Source: Marinobacter iranensis
Lineage (GTDB): Bacteria > Pseudomonadota > Gammaproteobacteria > Pseudomonadales > Oleiphilaceae
DNA: 64,000 nucleotides
Reading direction: 5' to 3'
Assembly: GCF_029207565.1 (NCBI RefSeq)
Contig: NZ_JANCMW010000011.1
Location: forward strand, 1-64,000
Shown here piece by piece: positions 7,644 to 17,390 of this stretch. The position numbers and the translations under genes were made by a program. The notes under the pieces are model-generated. The model was not told where the DNA came from. It saw only the letters and a list, made by a program, of their open reading frames with translations, and made no database searches. Position 1 is the first letter of the stretch; every line of letters begins with the position of its first letter.

Positions 7644-10286
7644 TTAGGCAACCACCCCGGTGAATTGATTATCTTTGACACCGAGGGTCACTTTGGTGAC
7701 TGGCTCCCGAGCAGCCAGTTTCTCCAGCAGCGCCAGTGATACCGGCGGCAGCAGTTCACCCTCGATAATCGACTCCAGCATCCGCGCGCCATTTTCACTG
7801 CGGGTGGCGCGGCTGCGGATGGCTTCCACCAGGCCGTCTTCCAGCTCCACTTCGGTGTGGTAACGGTCGCCGATCTGGGTGGCCAGGCGGTCGAGTTTGT
7901 CGCCAACGATGCGGTTGAGGGTTTCCTCGCCCAGCGGCAGGTAGGGCACGACTTCCATACGTGCCAGCAGTGCCGGTTTGAAGAAGTCGGCCAGTTCCGG
8001 GTACAGCGCTTCCTCGATTTTCTTCGGCTCGTCCGCGTGTTTGACGATGGTCTGGTAGCCCAGGTTTGAGGTGAGGAAGAACACCACGTTCTTGCAGTCG
8101 ATCAGGCGGCCTTCGCCGTCGGCCAGTTCGCCTTTGTCGAAGGCCTGGTAGAACAGGTTGAGTACTTCCGGGTGGGCTTTTTCGACTTCGTCGAGCAGCA
8201 CGACCGAATAGGGCTTCTGGCGGATGGCTTCGGTGAGGATGCCGCCTTCGCCGAAGCCCACGTAGCCCGGCGGTGAGCCGATGAGGCGGGAGACGGTGTG
8301 TTTCTCCTGGTATTCGGACATGTTGATGGTGGTGAGGAACTGGCGGCCGCCGTAGAGCAGTTCGGCCAGTTGCACCACGGTTTCGGTTTTACCCACACCG
8401 CTGGGGCCGGCCAGCAGGAAGGCGCCCATGGGGCGGCCGGGGCGGCGCAGGTCGGCGCGGGCGGTGAGCAGGTGCTGGTGCAGGGCGCCGATGGCGGTGT
8501 CCTGGCCCTTGATGTGGGATTGCAGGTACTCCGGCAGGCGGGTGATTTTTCCCAGCTCGTCGGCGGTCATGCGGTTGACCGGGATACCAGTCCAGTCGGC
8601 GATGACTTCGGCCACCTGGCGGGCATCGACACGGGCGTGTACCAGTGGCTCGTCGGCCTGCAGTTCCGCCAGTTCCTGTTCGATGGCGGCGGCTTCGCTT
8701 TTCAGGTCCGGGCGCTCTTCGTCGGTTTCAGGAGTGGCTTCTTCCGCCAGTGCTTCCGGTTCTGCGTCTGTCGTGTCTTCGTTTAGCAGCTGTTCGCGGA
8801 TGTCCACGAGGCGTGCCACCAGTTCCCGCTGGTCATTCCAGCGCTGTTCCAGTTCTTCCGCTTCCACCCGCAGGGTTTCCAGGCGCTCGACCAGCTCGCT
8901 TTCGCGCTGGTGATCGATGGCCTGCCCGAGGGTCTGTTCGCGGGTCATCAGGTCCTGTTCCATGCCTAACTGGTGCAGTTCGCTGCGTACATGGCTGAGA
9001 CGGCGCGGGGGTGTACTGAGGTTGAGGCTGACCCGGGCGCAGGAGGTGTCGAGCACGTCGATGGCCTTGTCCGGGAGCTGGCGGCCGGCCAGGTAACGGG
9101 CGGACATGTCGGCGGCGGCTTTCAGGGCACTGTCGGCGATCAGTACCTGATGGGCTTTCTCATAGACGGTGCGCAGGCCACGGAGGATGTGAACCGCCTG
9201 GGCCGGGGTTGGCTCGTCCAGCGCGACAGGCTGGAAGCGGCGGCTCAGGGCCGGGTCTTTCTCGAAGTATTTCTTGTACTCGCGCCAGGTGGTCGCTGCG
9301 ATCGTCCGCAGCTCGCCACGGGCCAGGGCCGGTTTGAGCAGGTTGGCGGCGTCGGAGCCGCCTTCGCTGTTGCCGGCGCCGATCAGGGTGTGGGCTTCGT
9401 CGATAAACAGAATGATGGGGGTGGCGGAGCTTTTCACTGCTTCGATCACGCCTTTCAGGCGCTTTTCGAACTCGCCTTTTACCGAGGCGCCAGCCTGCAG
9501 CGCGCCCATGTCCAGGGTCCACAGTTCCACGCCGGCCAGGCGCTCGGGCACATCGCCGTTAACGATGCGCAGGGCCAGGCCTTCGACTACAGCGCTTTTG
9601 CCCACGCCGGCGTCGCCGACAACAATGGGGTTGTTCTTGCGGCGACGGCAGAGGATGTCGATCATCTGGTCGATTTCAGTGTCGCGGCATACCACCGGGT
9701 CCAGCTTTTTATCCCGGGCCAGTTTGGTGAAGTCGGTGGCGTAGCGCTTGAGCGGATCCATATCCACCTGCGCCTGATTGGCGGCACTGGGGCCATCCTC
9801 GGCACGGGGTTGCTCCAGAGAACCACGGGTCATGGAATCGAACTGCCGGCGCAGTTGTTCACGGTTGATGTCTTTCAGGCGCTGGCTGACCCGGGGCATC
9901 AGGTAGCGGTCTGCATTCATCAGCAGTGCCAGCATGATGGCGCCGGAACGCAGGTCGGTGTGACCCAGTTCCGTGGAGGCGATGAGCCAGGCGTCCTGCA
10001 GCAGCTCGATCAGCAACGGCGAGAACGACGGGTACGGCTCGGCGGACTGGGGTTCGCCGTTAAGGCTGTCTCCCACCACCGGTTGCAGCGTGTGGTGATC
10101 AATACCGGTGCTCTCCAGAATCTGGCGCATATCGGTAAAGGGCGTTTCCAGCAGCTTGAACAGCAGATGGGCGGGAGTGATCTCCGCGCCCTGGCGGGTG
10201 ATACACAGGGCCGCCGAGCCTTCCAGGCCCTGGCGACAAATCTCGTTGAGGCGCCCAATCAGCGCCGGCAGTTCTACCCGAATCAC
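7644..10286 (-). CDS. tssH: T6SS sheath disassembly ATPase ClpV (TssH)
   Basis: This is an 880-residue Clp/Hsp100 ATPase of the ClpV1 type. It has an N-terminal Clp repeat domain that binds the sheath protein, a first AAA+ module with GDAGVGKS (about 224-231) and DEAHTLIGAG, a coiled-coil middle domain, and a second AAA+ module with GPSGVGKTE and a GYVGFGEGG loop. It recycles contracted TssB/TssC sheaths. The open frame runs to 10331. The GTG at 10286 is preceded by AAGGAG at 6 bases and gives the correct family N-terminus, so it is taken as the start. It follows tssL by 10 bases. Confidence 0.95.
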   Translation of the reverse strand: MIRVELPALIGRLNEICRQGLEGSAALCITRQGAEITPAHLLFKLLETPFTDMRQILESTGIDHHTLQPVVGDSLNGEPQSAEPYPSFSPLLIELLQDAWLIASTELGHTDLRSGAIMLALLMNADRYLMPRVSQRLKDINREQLRRQFDSMTRGSLEQPRAEDGPSAANQAQVDMDPLKRYATDFTKLARDKKLDPVVCRDTEIDQMIDILCRRRKNNPIVVGDAGVGKSAVVEGLALRIVNGDVPERLAGVELWTLDMGALQAGASVKGEFEKRLKGVIEAVKSSATPIILFIDEAHTLIGAGNSEGGSDAANLLKPALARGELRTIAATTWREYKKYFEKDPALSRRFQPVALDEPTPAQAVHILRGLRTVYEKAHQVLIADSALKAAADMSARYLAGRQLPDKAIDVLDTSCARVSLNLSTPPRRLSHVRSELHQLGMEQDLMTREQTLGQAIDHQRESELVERLETLRVEAEELEQRWNDQRELVARLVDIREQLLNEDTTDAEPEALAEEATPETDEERPDLKSEAAAIEQELAELQADEPLVHARVDARQVAEVIADWTGIPVNRMTADELGKITRLPEYLQSHIKGQDTAIGALHQHLLTARADLRRPGRPMGAFLLAGPSGVGKTETVVQLAELLYGGRQFLTTINMSEYQEKHTVSRLIGSPPGYVGFGEGGILTEAIRQKPYSVVLLDEVEKAHPEVLNLFYQAFDKGELADGEGRLIDCKNVVFFLTSNLGYQTIVKHADEPKKIEEALYPELADFFKPALLARMEVVPYLPLGEETLNRIVGDKLDRLATQIGDRYHTEVELEDGLVEAIRSRATRSENGARMLESIIEGELLPPVSLALLEKLAAREPVTKVTLGVKDNQFTGVVA

Positions 10287-10296
10287 AGTGATCTCC

Positions 10297-11124
10297 TTAT
10301 TTCGGGAGTTGTTCCAGTACGCTGAGCACATCCCTGATGCGTTCGTTCAGCGCTATGTTGTAAAGCGTGTATACCCCGGCCATGGCCACCACAAACAGGC
10401 CACCAATGCCCCACAGGGGCAGGCCGGTTCGCAACCGGTTGCGGGTGGGGGTAACGTTGTCCAGCGCGCTGGTCAGCGGTTGCGGTTCCTCGTCGCGACG
10501 AAGCCCGCGAAGCTGTTCGTACAGCCCGCGGATAATCTGTTCGTACTCGTCCCGACCGTTGGTCATCACCTTGTAGCGGCCTTCGAACCCCAGGCACAGG
10601 CACAGGTAGATGAACTCCAGCATGTCGCGGTACCGGGCCGGTTCCTGCTCCATGCGGGCGGTGATGGCGAATACCTTCTCGCCACCCCAGGTTTCATTGT
10701 GGAAGCGGGACAGCAGCGAATGCTGGGACCACACGCTGTGGGCGCCCCAGTCGGTGCCCAGCACGGCCTCGTCGATAAAGGCGCAGAGCACGTAGCGATA
10801 GGCCACCACGGTCGGGCGTTCGTAACCCTGCTCCACCAGTTCCCGGTCGATGGCGGCCACTTCGTCCACCACCTGTTGGTACAGGTTTTCCACACCGAGA
10901 AAATCCGCCAGCCTGCGCACCCGGATAACCAGCCCCAGCAAGGGCGTGGCCGCGTCAATCAGCCGGTTATCCTCAAGGCCCCGCAGTTGGAACTGGTCAT
11001 TGCCGAAGCCCTGGTCGCCCACGCGACCATCGCGGTTACTGTCCGCGAACATAAGGTCATCAAACGCACTGCCACCTGCTTCCGTGTTGCCATTGGGTGA
11101 ATCCATCACCGGTGCATCTGCCAT
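10297..11124 (-). CDS. tssL: T6SS membrane protein TssL (DotU/IcmH)
   Basis: This 275-residue protein has the DotU domain: a helical cytoplasmic region with a YVLCAFIDEAVL segment and a W..S.L..FH segment. A single transmembrane helix lies near the C-terminus (GIGGLFVVAMAGVYTLYNIA). There is no peptidoglycan-binding OmpA-like extension, so this is the short form, which relies on other proteins for cell-wall anchoring. TssL joins TssM and TssJ in the membrane complex. The ATG at 11124 has CAGGAG upstream. It starts 3 bases after the tssK stop, which suggests translational coupling. Confidence 0.93.
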   Translation of the reverse strand: MADAPVMDSPNGNTEAGGSAFDDLMFADSNRDGRVGDQGFGNDQFQLRGLEDNRLIDAATPLLGLVIRVRRLADFLGVENLYQQVVDEVAAIDRELVEQGYERPTVVAYRYVLCAFIDEAVLGTDWGAHSVWSQHSLLSRFHNETWGGEKVFAITARMEQEPARYRDMLEFIYLCLCLGFEGRYKVMTNGRDEYEQIIRGLYEQLRGLRRDEEPQPLTSALDNVTPTRNRLRTGLPLWGIGGLFVVAMAGVYTLYNIALNERIRDVLSVLEQLPK

Positions 11125-11127
11125 GAT

Positions 11128-12462
11128 CTAGCTCCTGATTGCCCAGAATTGCATTTCCATTCCCGGGAAACTTCCCGCCACGTGGAACGCAAAGCCGCTG
11201 GCGTTGTCGAGCATCTGCCAAGCCTGGCTCTGGTCGTCCAGCCGGAAGTACACGAACCCGGCGTGATACGGTAACTGGCGGGGCGCCACCGGCAGGGCCG
11301 ACAGCGGAATCCCGGGCAGTTGCAGACTGATGAGGTCGCGGATTTTCTCCACCGACGCCACCTTGCACTGCTGGGTGAACTGCTTGCGCAGATCGTCCAG
11401 TGGCATATCCGCCTTCACCGCCAGGATGAACTCGGCCTGGCCGATCAATTGCGCGTCCTGGATCGGTGCGACCGTGAGGCCGTACTGGCGCTGCTGCAAC
11501 TGGATGGCCAGTGCGCGCGGCTCCAGCACCGTGCTGAGGGACTGCCTCAGTACCTGCATCAGCGGCGTGAACGAATCCTCCGGCAGGTCGTGATCGTAGG
11601 CGGTGTATTCCTGGGGCAGGCGGTTTTCATCGGTGAAGGTCACCAGCTCGCCACACAATTCCAGCAGCGCCTCATAAAGCCGCTCCGGGTGCAATTGCCG
11701 CAGGCGCGCCAGATGCAGGAAGCGGGGATGGGCGCGGTTGAGCATCTGCAGCAGCATGAAATCCGCCACATCCGCCACCCCGCCCTGCCCCGGTGCTCCC
11801 ACGCGCTCGGCAATGTTCTTGGCGCGCTCACGCATCAGCCCGGCCATTTCCCCGACGAACCGTTGCAGCCGGGGCGCCGCGCGGACGCTGAGCATGGTGG
11901 GGATGAAGTTCGGGTCCATCACCAGGCTGCCGTCCGGGCGCTTTTCCAGGATCCTGCCGATGGCCAGGGCCGCATAGGCGCTGCGATCGTCCCGCTCCAG
12001 CATCAGCTTCGGGGCCACCCGGGCCACGTCGATGGTGTGGGAATCGCCGTCGATGGAATGCAGGTCCCGGACTTCCTCGCTCTGGGCGCGGAAACGGCCG
12101 GCGATAGCGGCTTCCGGCCACTCCACTTCCGCCAGGCTCTCACTGCCCAGTGGCAGGGCCAGATACACCACCTGGTTGGCCACGGAGGCGTCGGTGATTT
12201 CCAGGGGCTCTGGCATCACATCGTCCTGGGGCAGGCAGAAACGGGTGCCATCCGGGAACAGGCCGCTGGCCCTGACCAGGCCTACCCGGCCAAAGCTCAG
12301 GTATTCCGCGTTCAGTTCCAGGTCACTGAAACCGTAGAGGTAATCAGAAACCGCCAGGGCCCGCTCGTTGATCTGGTGTTCCAGGTATCTTTGTTGCTGC
12401 TGGAAGTGCTGGGGTTTGATAAAAAGCCCATCACTCCAGACGACTCGATTGGTTGCAGACAT
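11128..12462 (-). CDS. tssK: T6SS baseplate protein TssK
   Basis: This 444-residue protein opens with the family signature (NRVVWSDGLFIKPQHFQQQQRYLE) and continues through the shoulder, neck and head domains of TssK/VasE. TssK trimers connect the TssF-TssG wedge of the baseplate to the TssJLM membrane complex. Its ATG shares one base with the tssJ stop (TGATG) and its stop is 3 bases from tssL, so the three genes are translationally linked. Length and sequence are normal for the family. Confidence 0.95.
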   Translation of the reverse strand: MSATNRVVWSDGLFIKPQHFQQQQRYLEHQINERALAVSDYLYGFSDLELNAEYLSFGRVGLVRASGLFPDGTRFCLPQDDVMPEPLEITDASVANQVVYLALPLGSESLAEVEWPEAAIAGRFRAQSEEVRDLHSIDGDSHTIDVARVAPKLMLERDDRSAYAALAIGRILEKRPDGSLVMDPNFIPTMLSVRAAPRLQRFVGEMAGLMRERAKNIAERVGAPGQGGVADVADFMLLQMLNRAHPRFLHLARLRQLHPERLYEALLELCGELVTFTDENRLPQEYTAYDHDLPEDSFTPLMQVLRQSLSTVLEPRALAIQLQQRQYGLTVAPIQDAQLIGQAEFILAVKADMPLDDLRKQFTQQCKVASVEKIRDLISLQLPGIPLSALPVAPRQLPYHAGFVYFRLDDQSQAWQMLDNASGFAFHVAGSFPGMEMQFWAIRS

Positions 12463-12995
12463 CAGGACTCATCCGACCTTCTGAGTTTGACTTCACGCTC
12501 ACGCAGGTTGACCAGCAAGTGGTAACGACCACCAATGGGGTCCACCTTCACAACCTTCTTCCACTGGGACAGGTTGGGATAGGCGTAGAAAGCGATCACA
12601 CCAATAAAACGCGTGTCTTCGGCGATTTCGAACGGCTCGATAAACTTGAACTGCCCCGGCACCAGGGTGTAATCGCTGTGGTCCACGTAGTTGCGGCCCA
12701 GGGATGGCTCCAGCTCGCCCAGCAACTGGTCAAAATCTGCCGCCATCAACCGCGAACTGTCCCGCATCTGGATGATCTGAAACGCGATCGGCGTCGGCGC
12801 AAGTGATTCGTTGGGGTTCACGTCGGGCTCCGCCAGCATGGTCAGATCCACACGGCTGGGCAGATCTTCCGGATAGCCCACGGGGATATCCGGGTCCCAC
12901 ATGACCTTGGCGGTTTTGGTAACAGCGTTGTAGGGGGTGCTACACCCCACCAAAACGAGAATGGCGACCAGCAAACTCCATTTGCAGTACTTCAC
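12462..12995 (-). CDS. tssJ: T6SS outer-membrane lipoprotein TssJ
   Basis: This 177-residue lipoprotein has a short basic N-terminus, a hydrophobic stretch and a lipobox ending LVGC, giving acylation at about Cys18. The mature part is a beta-sandwich-like domain ending in a charged tail (NLREREVKLRRSDES), as in TssJ/VasD/SciN. It anchors the TssLM complex to the outer membrane. The start is a GTG whose GTGA overlaps the stop of the FHA gene by 4 bases. The stop overlaps the tssK start by one base. Confidence 0.92.
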   Translation of the reverse strand: MKYCKWSLLVAILVLVGCSTPYNAVTKTAKVMWDPDIPVGYPEDLPSRVDLTMLAEPDVNPNESLAPTPIAFQIIQMRDSSRLMAADFDQLLGELEPSLGRNYVDHSDYTLVPGQFKFIEPFEIAEDTRFIGVIAFYAYPNLSQWKKVVKVDPIGGRYHLLVNLREREVKLRRSDES

Positions 12996-14326
12996 GACAG
13001 GTTCTCCCTCTGTAATTGGCGCAGTTGTTGATCGTAAGCCTGGTCAAACACCTCCTGAAAAAGGCGTTCGAATCCCTGCTGACGACTGGAACTCAGTTCC
13101 CGGTAATAGTGTTGGTACATCTCCCATGCCCAGTTGCTTTCGTCTTCGTCGGTTTTCAGCCCGCGGCGATAGCCGTGGAACCGGCGCAGCAGCGCTTCCG
13201 GTGAGAAGGCGTGGAGAATGGCGTCCAGCCCTTCGCGGATGGCGGTCTGCGTGGCGACCTGGTGATGATGCAGGCTCTGCAGGCTCTCGCTGACCGCCGC
13301 CGGGGCAGACAGGTGAACCGGGCTGCGCTGGCTGGCGAAGAGAGTCTGAACGGTCTCGTTGTAGTCCTCACCCAGGCGCAGCGGGTTGTCCTCGATGGGC
13401 TGCAGGCGCGTACGCAGGGCCTGGTGACGGCTGTCCTCGCCCTGGTGCAGGGCCAGCAGGCCCTCCACCGTGGATTTCAGGGTCTGGCCGGCCTCTTCCA
13501 GGAACAGGCGCATCTCATCGCTGTCGGCAAAGCCCAGGTCGGTGTCCATGCCGCGCAACAGCGGCGCACCACTGATGTGTTGGCGGCTCTGGTCACTGGT
13601 CTCCCGGCGGCGTGCCGGTTTGGGGGTCTCGGACATCCTGTCACGCTCTCCTTTTCGCATGGGCAGCCCCATGGCTACATCACGGTTTTCGCGGTACTCG
13701 TCGGTTACGGCGCCATCGCTGGCATACCACTCGGGCTTGTCCGCCAGCAGTGAATCCCGTTCACGGCACATATCCTCATCGGCACTGCGGTTTTCGTCAC
13801 TGGTGTCTGTCCAGGCTTGAAGGGGATCGTCGCTGAAGGTTTCGCCCGGGGCCGGCTGCAAGCCGTGCAATGGCTCATCGCCGACGGTTTCCAGTTCGCG
13901 CTCTTCGGCACGCATCAGCTCGCCTTCGTCCACGTTCACCAGGGTAGTATCTTCCGCTTCCTCCGGCATAGCCTCGTTCCTGCGCTGGCCACTGAGCACT
14001 TCCGCCTTGAGCTGATAGCGGCCGATGGTAATTGTATCGCCGCTCTTGAGGCGCGCCCTGCGACCGCGGCCTACCGGCTGGGTGCCACTGTTGATATAGG
14101 TGCGGCCGCTACGATCGATCAGGCAGAACACGCCGTCCATAAAGCGAACTTCGGCATGGCCCGCCACAGCGCCGGTACGATGAGAAGACAACTGCCAGGT
14201 ATCGCTGCCAGCACTGCCAATCGAGCCGCCCCTGACACCGAACACATACTCCCGGGCCAGACCACTGGCAACCTGGGTGGGATTGCTGACCACCAGTTTC
14301 AGGCTGCGGGTTGGTTGATGTTCCAT
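12992..14326 (-). CDS. tagH: T6SS-associated FHA-domain protein (TagH/Fha/VasC type)
   Basis: An N-terminal forkhead-associated domain (about residues 1-100: RSGRTYINSGTQP..GRGRRARLKSGDTI..G.YQLKAE) is joined by an acidic, low-complexity linker to the C-terminal VasC/ImpI domain ending in a GFERLFQEVFDQAYDQQL helix. FHA domains bind phosphothreonine, and in some T6SSs they tune activity with the PpkA kinase and PppA phosphatase. No such kinase or phosphatase lies in the window. The ATG at 14326 has AAGGAAA 7 bases upstream and is preferred to the TTG at 14347. It lies between tssG and tssJ. Confidence 0.88.
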   Translation of the reverse strand: MEHQPTRSLKLVVSNPTQVASGLAREYVFGVRGGSIGSAGSDTWQLSSHRTGAVAGHAEVRFMDGVFCLIDRSGRTYINSGTQPVGRGRRARLKSGDTITIGRYQLKAEVLSGQRRNEAMPEEAEDTTLVNVDEGELMRAEERELETVGDEPLHGLQPAPGETFSDDPLQAWTDTSDENRSADEDMCRERDSLLADKPEWYASDGAVTDEYRENRDVAMGLPMRKGERDRMSETPKPARRRETSDQSRQHISGAPLLRGMDTDLGFADSDEMRLFLEEAGQTLKSTVEGLLALHQGEDSRHQALRTRLQPIEDNPLRLGEDYNETVQTLFASQRSPVHLSAPAAVSESLQSLHHHQVATQTAIREGLDAILHAFSPEALLRRFHGYRRGLKTDEDESNWAWEMYQHYYRELSSSRQQGFERLFQEVFDQAYDQQLRQLQRENLS

Positions 14327-14373
14327 ATCCGGTTTCCTTTTATTCAATCCGTCGTTTGCTCAACCCATTGGGA

Positions 14374-15390
14374 TCAGCGGCGTATCTGCAGCCGTACCGC
14401 TGGCAACTTTGTGGCCTTTTCCGGCGTTACAAACGAGTTCCAGCCCAGCCGCACATCCGCACCCAGTTGCATCGGCTTCACGTCCTTGGGGCGCATTTGC
14501 AGTTCCAGGTCGTAGGCCAGTTGTTCCCGGGTAACAAACTCCACCAGTTTCACCAGCCGGTCGTGGTCCTCGCCATTGGGCAGAAAGTCCGCGAAGCGCT
14601 GGCGGTCCAGGTTGCGGATGCGCAGGATGAACTTGCCACTGCGATCGCGAATGCCGGAACCTACCAATGTATCCTCCCCCAGGGAGGCATTGGCCTGCCC
14701 CAGGCGGGTTTGCTGGTCTTTCGGAATGGCCACCCGTCGCAGTACCCACTGCTCAATGCCCACATCGTCAAGATCGAAACAATGGCCGATGATGCCGCTG
14801 ACCACTTCCGGCGAGCGGCTGCGGCCCGCCATCATTCCGGCGTACGCCAGCATCTTCGACCAGTTGACCGGCGTTGCCGCTCTGACTTGCGGGTCCCCCA
14901 GGCCAACCAGGGAAAATATGTGCTCGGAGAAGCCATCCGAGGCTTCCGGTTGAAACCGCACGTAATAGCGATACTTGCGCCACGCCCGGTGAAACAGGGT
15001 CACCAGCCGGTGATTGAAAAAATCCAGGAAGTGGCGCCGAATGCCCAGGTTCTGCCCCGCTTCCCAGGCCAGATCCTCCAGGTAATAACCCGGCAGGGGC
15101 GACTGGGAACCGTGCAAGCCCAGAAAGCTGACTTCCAACTGATAGGGCGCATGCTCGTGCTCCGGCGACGCCGCCGACACCACATCACTGCCCGGAAAGC
15201 CCAGCCCCGCCGACGCCGAGAAGCGGATGCGCTCGCGCTGGGGCTGTTCGTCCTGGGACCGTTCCAGGTCATCACCGTGGTGCCGATGGATCAGGTCCAC
15301 CAGTTGGAAAAAGCTGTAGCGCCGTGCATTGCCCAGAACGGGTTGCAGCTCGGCTACATCAGAGGCTGCTGCCCTTGCTGTAACGTCCAT
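14374..15390 (-). CDS. tssG: T6SS baseplate protein TssG
   Basis: This 338-residue protein has the TssG pattern: YSFFQLVDLIHR near the start, FLGLHGSQSPLPGYYLEDL, then HRLVTLFHRAWRKYRYYVRF. The last is the conserved segment that contacts TssF and TssK. TssG forms the baseplate wedge with two TssF subunits. The predicted ATG lies 37 bases inside the end of tssF and has only a weak ribosome-binding site, consistent with expression coupled to tssF. Confidence 0.93.
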   Translation of the reverse strand: MDVTARAAASDVAELQPVLGNARRYSFFQLVDLIHRHHGDDLERSQDEQPQRERIRFSASAGLGFPGSDVVSAASPEHEHAPYQLEVSFLGLHGSQSPLPGYYLEDLAWEAGQNLGIRRHFLDFFNHRLVTLFHRAWRKYRYYVRFQPEASDGFSEHIFSLVGLGDPQVRAATPVNWSKMLAYAGMMAGRSRSPEVVSGIIGHCFDLDDVGIEQWVLRRVAIPKDQQTRLGQANASLGEDTLVGSGIRDRSGKFILRIRNLDRQRFADFLPNGEDHDRLVKLVEFVTREQLAYDLELQMRPKDVKPMQLGADVRLGWNSFVTPEKATKLPAVRLQIRR

Positions 15391-17126
15391 GTGTACCGTT
15401 CCTGATTGTCTGTGTTCACCACTTCCAGTTGGTGAAATGCGTTAATACTGGCGTAGAGTGCGAAGAACTGGCTCAGCACCGTGCCAAAGAGGTACAGGTC
15501 GCCTTCCGAGGCAAACGACTGCTGATCCAGCCGCATCACCGAGCGGATTCCCCGCACCGGCAACCCCCGCACCATCCGGTCCACCGGCGTGGTTTCGATA
15601 TCCAGGATGCCCGCAAGGCGCTTCTGGGACACCCGCTCCGCCTGGCGATCCACCAGTGCCCGGAAGTCGTAAACCCGCAGCACCGTGCGCAGGGCATCCA
15701 CATCCAACAGTGACAGATAGTTCAGCGACAGGTTGGAGATCAGCGTCCACAACAGGCTGCCATCCAGTGTCGGCCGCAGGGTGTGAGTGGGCCGGGTAAT
15801 ATTGCTGAACGCAGCAAACGACGGCGTGTTCTCCGTCGCCATGCAGATCTCCCCCACCGCCAGTTGGTGCGGCAACTGCCGGTTGGTGCAGGTCAGCGTC
15901 AGCGACACCGCTTCCTGGCGATTCATGCATTCCGACTCATCCCCGCGCACGAAGGAAATGTAGTGATCAAAACCATCGCCCCGCACACTCTCCCGGGCCT
16001 TCACCCGGTAATACAGGGCGGTGCGGCCACGATCCCGCTCCACCTCATGCTGAAAACTTTCAAACGCGGTGTACAACCGCGGCTCCCCACGCCCGGACCG
16101 GCCTTCCAGCCAGCCCTCCACCTGCTCGATACTGAACACCTCGTAGTGCTCCGGCGAGCGACTGGACGGCGCAATCCGGTACTCCGTCTGGCGGCCATTC
16201 AGGTCCACCGGGTCGGCCTCGTGGGTAAAGAGATTGATGGCCGGTGTGCAGTAAAGCTGAAAATTCTCCGCCCGGATCTTCGCATCCGGCGGCAGAATCC
16301 GGCTGAAATGGAAACGCAGGCCGACCTCATCCGCCTGCACCACCGGCAACCGGCCCTTCAACCCCGAAATGTCCACAAACCGGAAGGCTTCGGGAAAACT
16401 CAGGTACTCCTGCAGAATCCGGTAACCCGGATAGGCATTCTTGGGATACGGCAACAGCGCCTCATCGTTGGCAAACCCCACCGGCTTCAGGTGGCTGGCC
16501 GGAATGGAAAACACCGAATCCCCGACCACCAGCTCCATACGCTGCAGGTAATGGTTCAGCCACAGGTACAGCGTCTCGGAAATGTGGCTCTCGCCGCCCA
16601 GGTAAAAACGCAGGTTATCCAGGCCCAGGGTCGACAGCGGCTGGTCGGTGTGCAACGCCAGGTCCACGGTCACCGAAGACACTTCCCGCGAATGCTCGGC
16701 ATGGGCATCCGCCACACTCACCGGAAATACATCCACCGCCCGACAGGTCCGGAACCGGCACTGGGTCTGCCGCGTGGCGTCCCCGAGCGGCCGGCTCTTG
16801 ATCTCGGTATGCCGATCCACCCGCTGGCGCTCGCTGATAGCATGCAACTGCGGATCAAACCGCATAATGGTGCAGCTTGGCACCGGCCGCAGATAGTTCG
16901 GCCACAGCATATTCAGCAGTGAATGCGTCAGCTCCGGAAACTCATCCTCGACCTTCTCCCTAAGCTTCCCGGTCAAAAAGGCAAAACCTTCCAGCAGCCG
17001 TTCGACATCCGGATCGGTACTCTGCTCCGACAGGAAACGAGTCAACTGCGGATGTGCATCCGCAAATTCCCGCCCCTGCAATCGCAGAAAGCTAAGCTCG
17101 TCCCTGTAAAACCGATTCAACTTCAT
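15354..17126 (-). CDS. tssF: T6SS baseplate protein TssF
   Basis: This 590-residue protein begins with the family opening (NRFYRDELSFLRLQGREFADAHPQLTRFL) and contains the conserved TSSF features, including FLTGKLREKVEDEFPELTHSLLNMLWPNYLRPVPS. TssF is the main baseplate wedge component. It overlaps tssG by 37 bases. Upstream of it lies a 264-base gap with two large palindromes, separating it from tssE. No promoter is obvious there, so it may depend on read-through from the tssBCE side. Confidence 0.94.
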   Translation of the reverse strand: MKLNRFYRDELSFLRLQGREFADAHPQLTRFLSEQSTDPDVERLLEGFAFLTGKLREKVEDEFPELTHSLLNMLWPNYLRPVPSCTIMRFDPQLHAISERQRVDRHTEIKSRPLGDATRQTQCRFRTCRAVDVFPVSVADAHAEHSREVSSVTVDLALHTDQPLSTLGLDNLRFYLGGESHISETLYLWLNHYLQRMELVVGDSVFSIPASHLKPVGFANDEALLPYPKNAYPGYRILQEYLSFPEAFRFVDISGLKGRLPVVQADEVGLRFHFSRILPPDAKIRAENFQLYCTPAINLFTHEADPVDLNGRQTEYRIAPSSRSPEHYEVFSIEQVEGWLEGRSGRGEPRLYTAFESFQHEVERDRGRTALYYRVKARESVRGDGFDHYISFVRGDESECMNRQEAVSLTLTCTNRQLPHQLAVGEICMATENTPSFAAFSNITRPTHTLRPTLDGSLLWTLISNLSLNYLSLLDVDALRTVLRVYDFRALVDRQAERVSQKRLAGILDIETTPVDRMVRGLPVRGIRSVMRLDQQSFASEGDLYLFGTVLSQFFALYASINAFHQLEVVNTDNQERYTWTLQQGQQPLM

Positions 17127-17151
17127 AGAACCACTACACCAAAGTTCGATC

Positions 17152-17243
17152 GAGGGGGATGGGGATGCCTTTTCTGCCGGGAAAAAGGTGTCTGAGCGAA
17201 GCGAGTTCTTTTTCCCAGAAGAAAAGGTATCGCTGTCCCCCTC
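17152..17243. repeat. Long imperfect palindrome A between tssE and tssF
   Basis: The arms 17152-17187 and 17208-17243 (36 nt each) pair at 30 of 36 positions, several mismatches being G-U tolerant. They enclose a 20-nt loop GTGTCTGAGCGAAGCGAGTT. Transcripts of either strand could fold into a very long stem. It lies directly beside palindrome B. Confidence 0.75.
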
Positions 17244-17254
17244 TGACTCCGAGC

Positions 17255-17356
17255 GGGGGTGCAGTCAGGCTTCCAAAAGACGCTCAAGCCATCCATGGGC
17301 GCTTGGGCTCCGCCATCCATGGCTCCGCACACTTTTGGAAGCCTGACTGCACCCCC
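17255..17356. repeat. Large palindrome B: perfect 25-bp arms, shared loop core
   Basis: The arms 17255-17279 and 17332-17356 are exact reverse complements, ending inward with CTTCCAAAAG. The 52-nt loop contains the 24-nt core GTGCGGAGCC..GGCGGAGC on the minus strand (17307-17330). That core is identical to the one in the element at 27071-27176, while the outer arm sequences differ apart from CTTCCAAAA. Confidence 0.85.
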
Positions 17357-17390
17357 ACTCTCATCCGTGTCTTCAAGCTATTTCGTGGCG

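Noticed and set aside
8973..10325. 450-codon open frame on the + strand
   Set aside because: It is antisense to clpV with no start signal or family match.
11320..12525. 401-codon open frame on the + strand
   Set aside because: It is antisense to tssK and has a His/Gln-rich composition typical of reverse-strand shadows.
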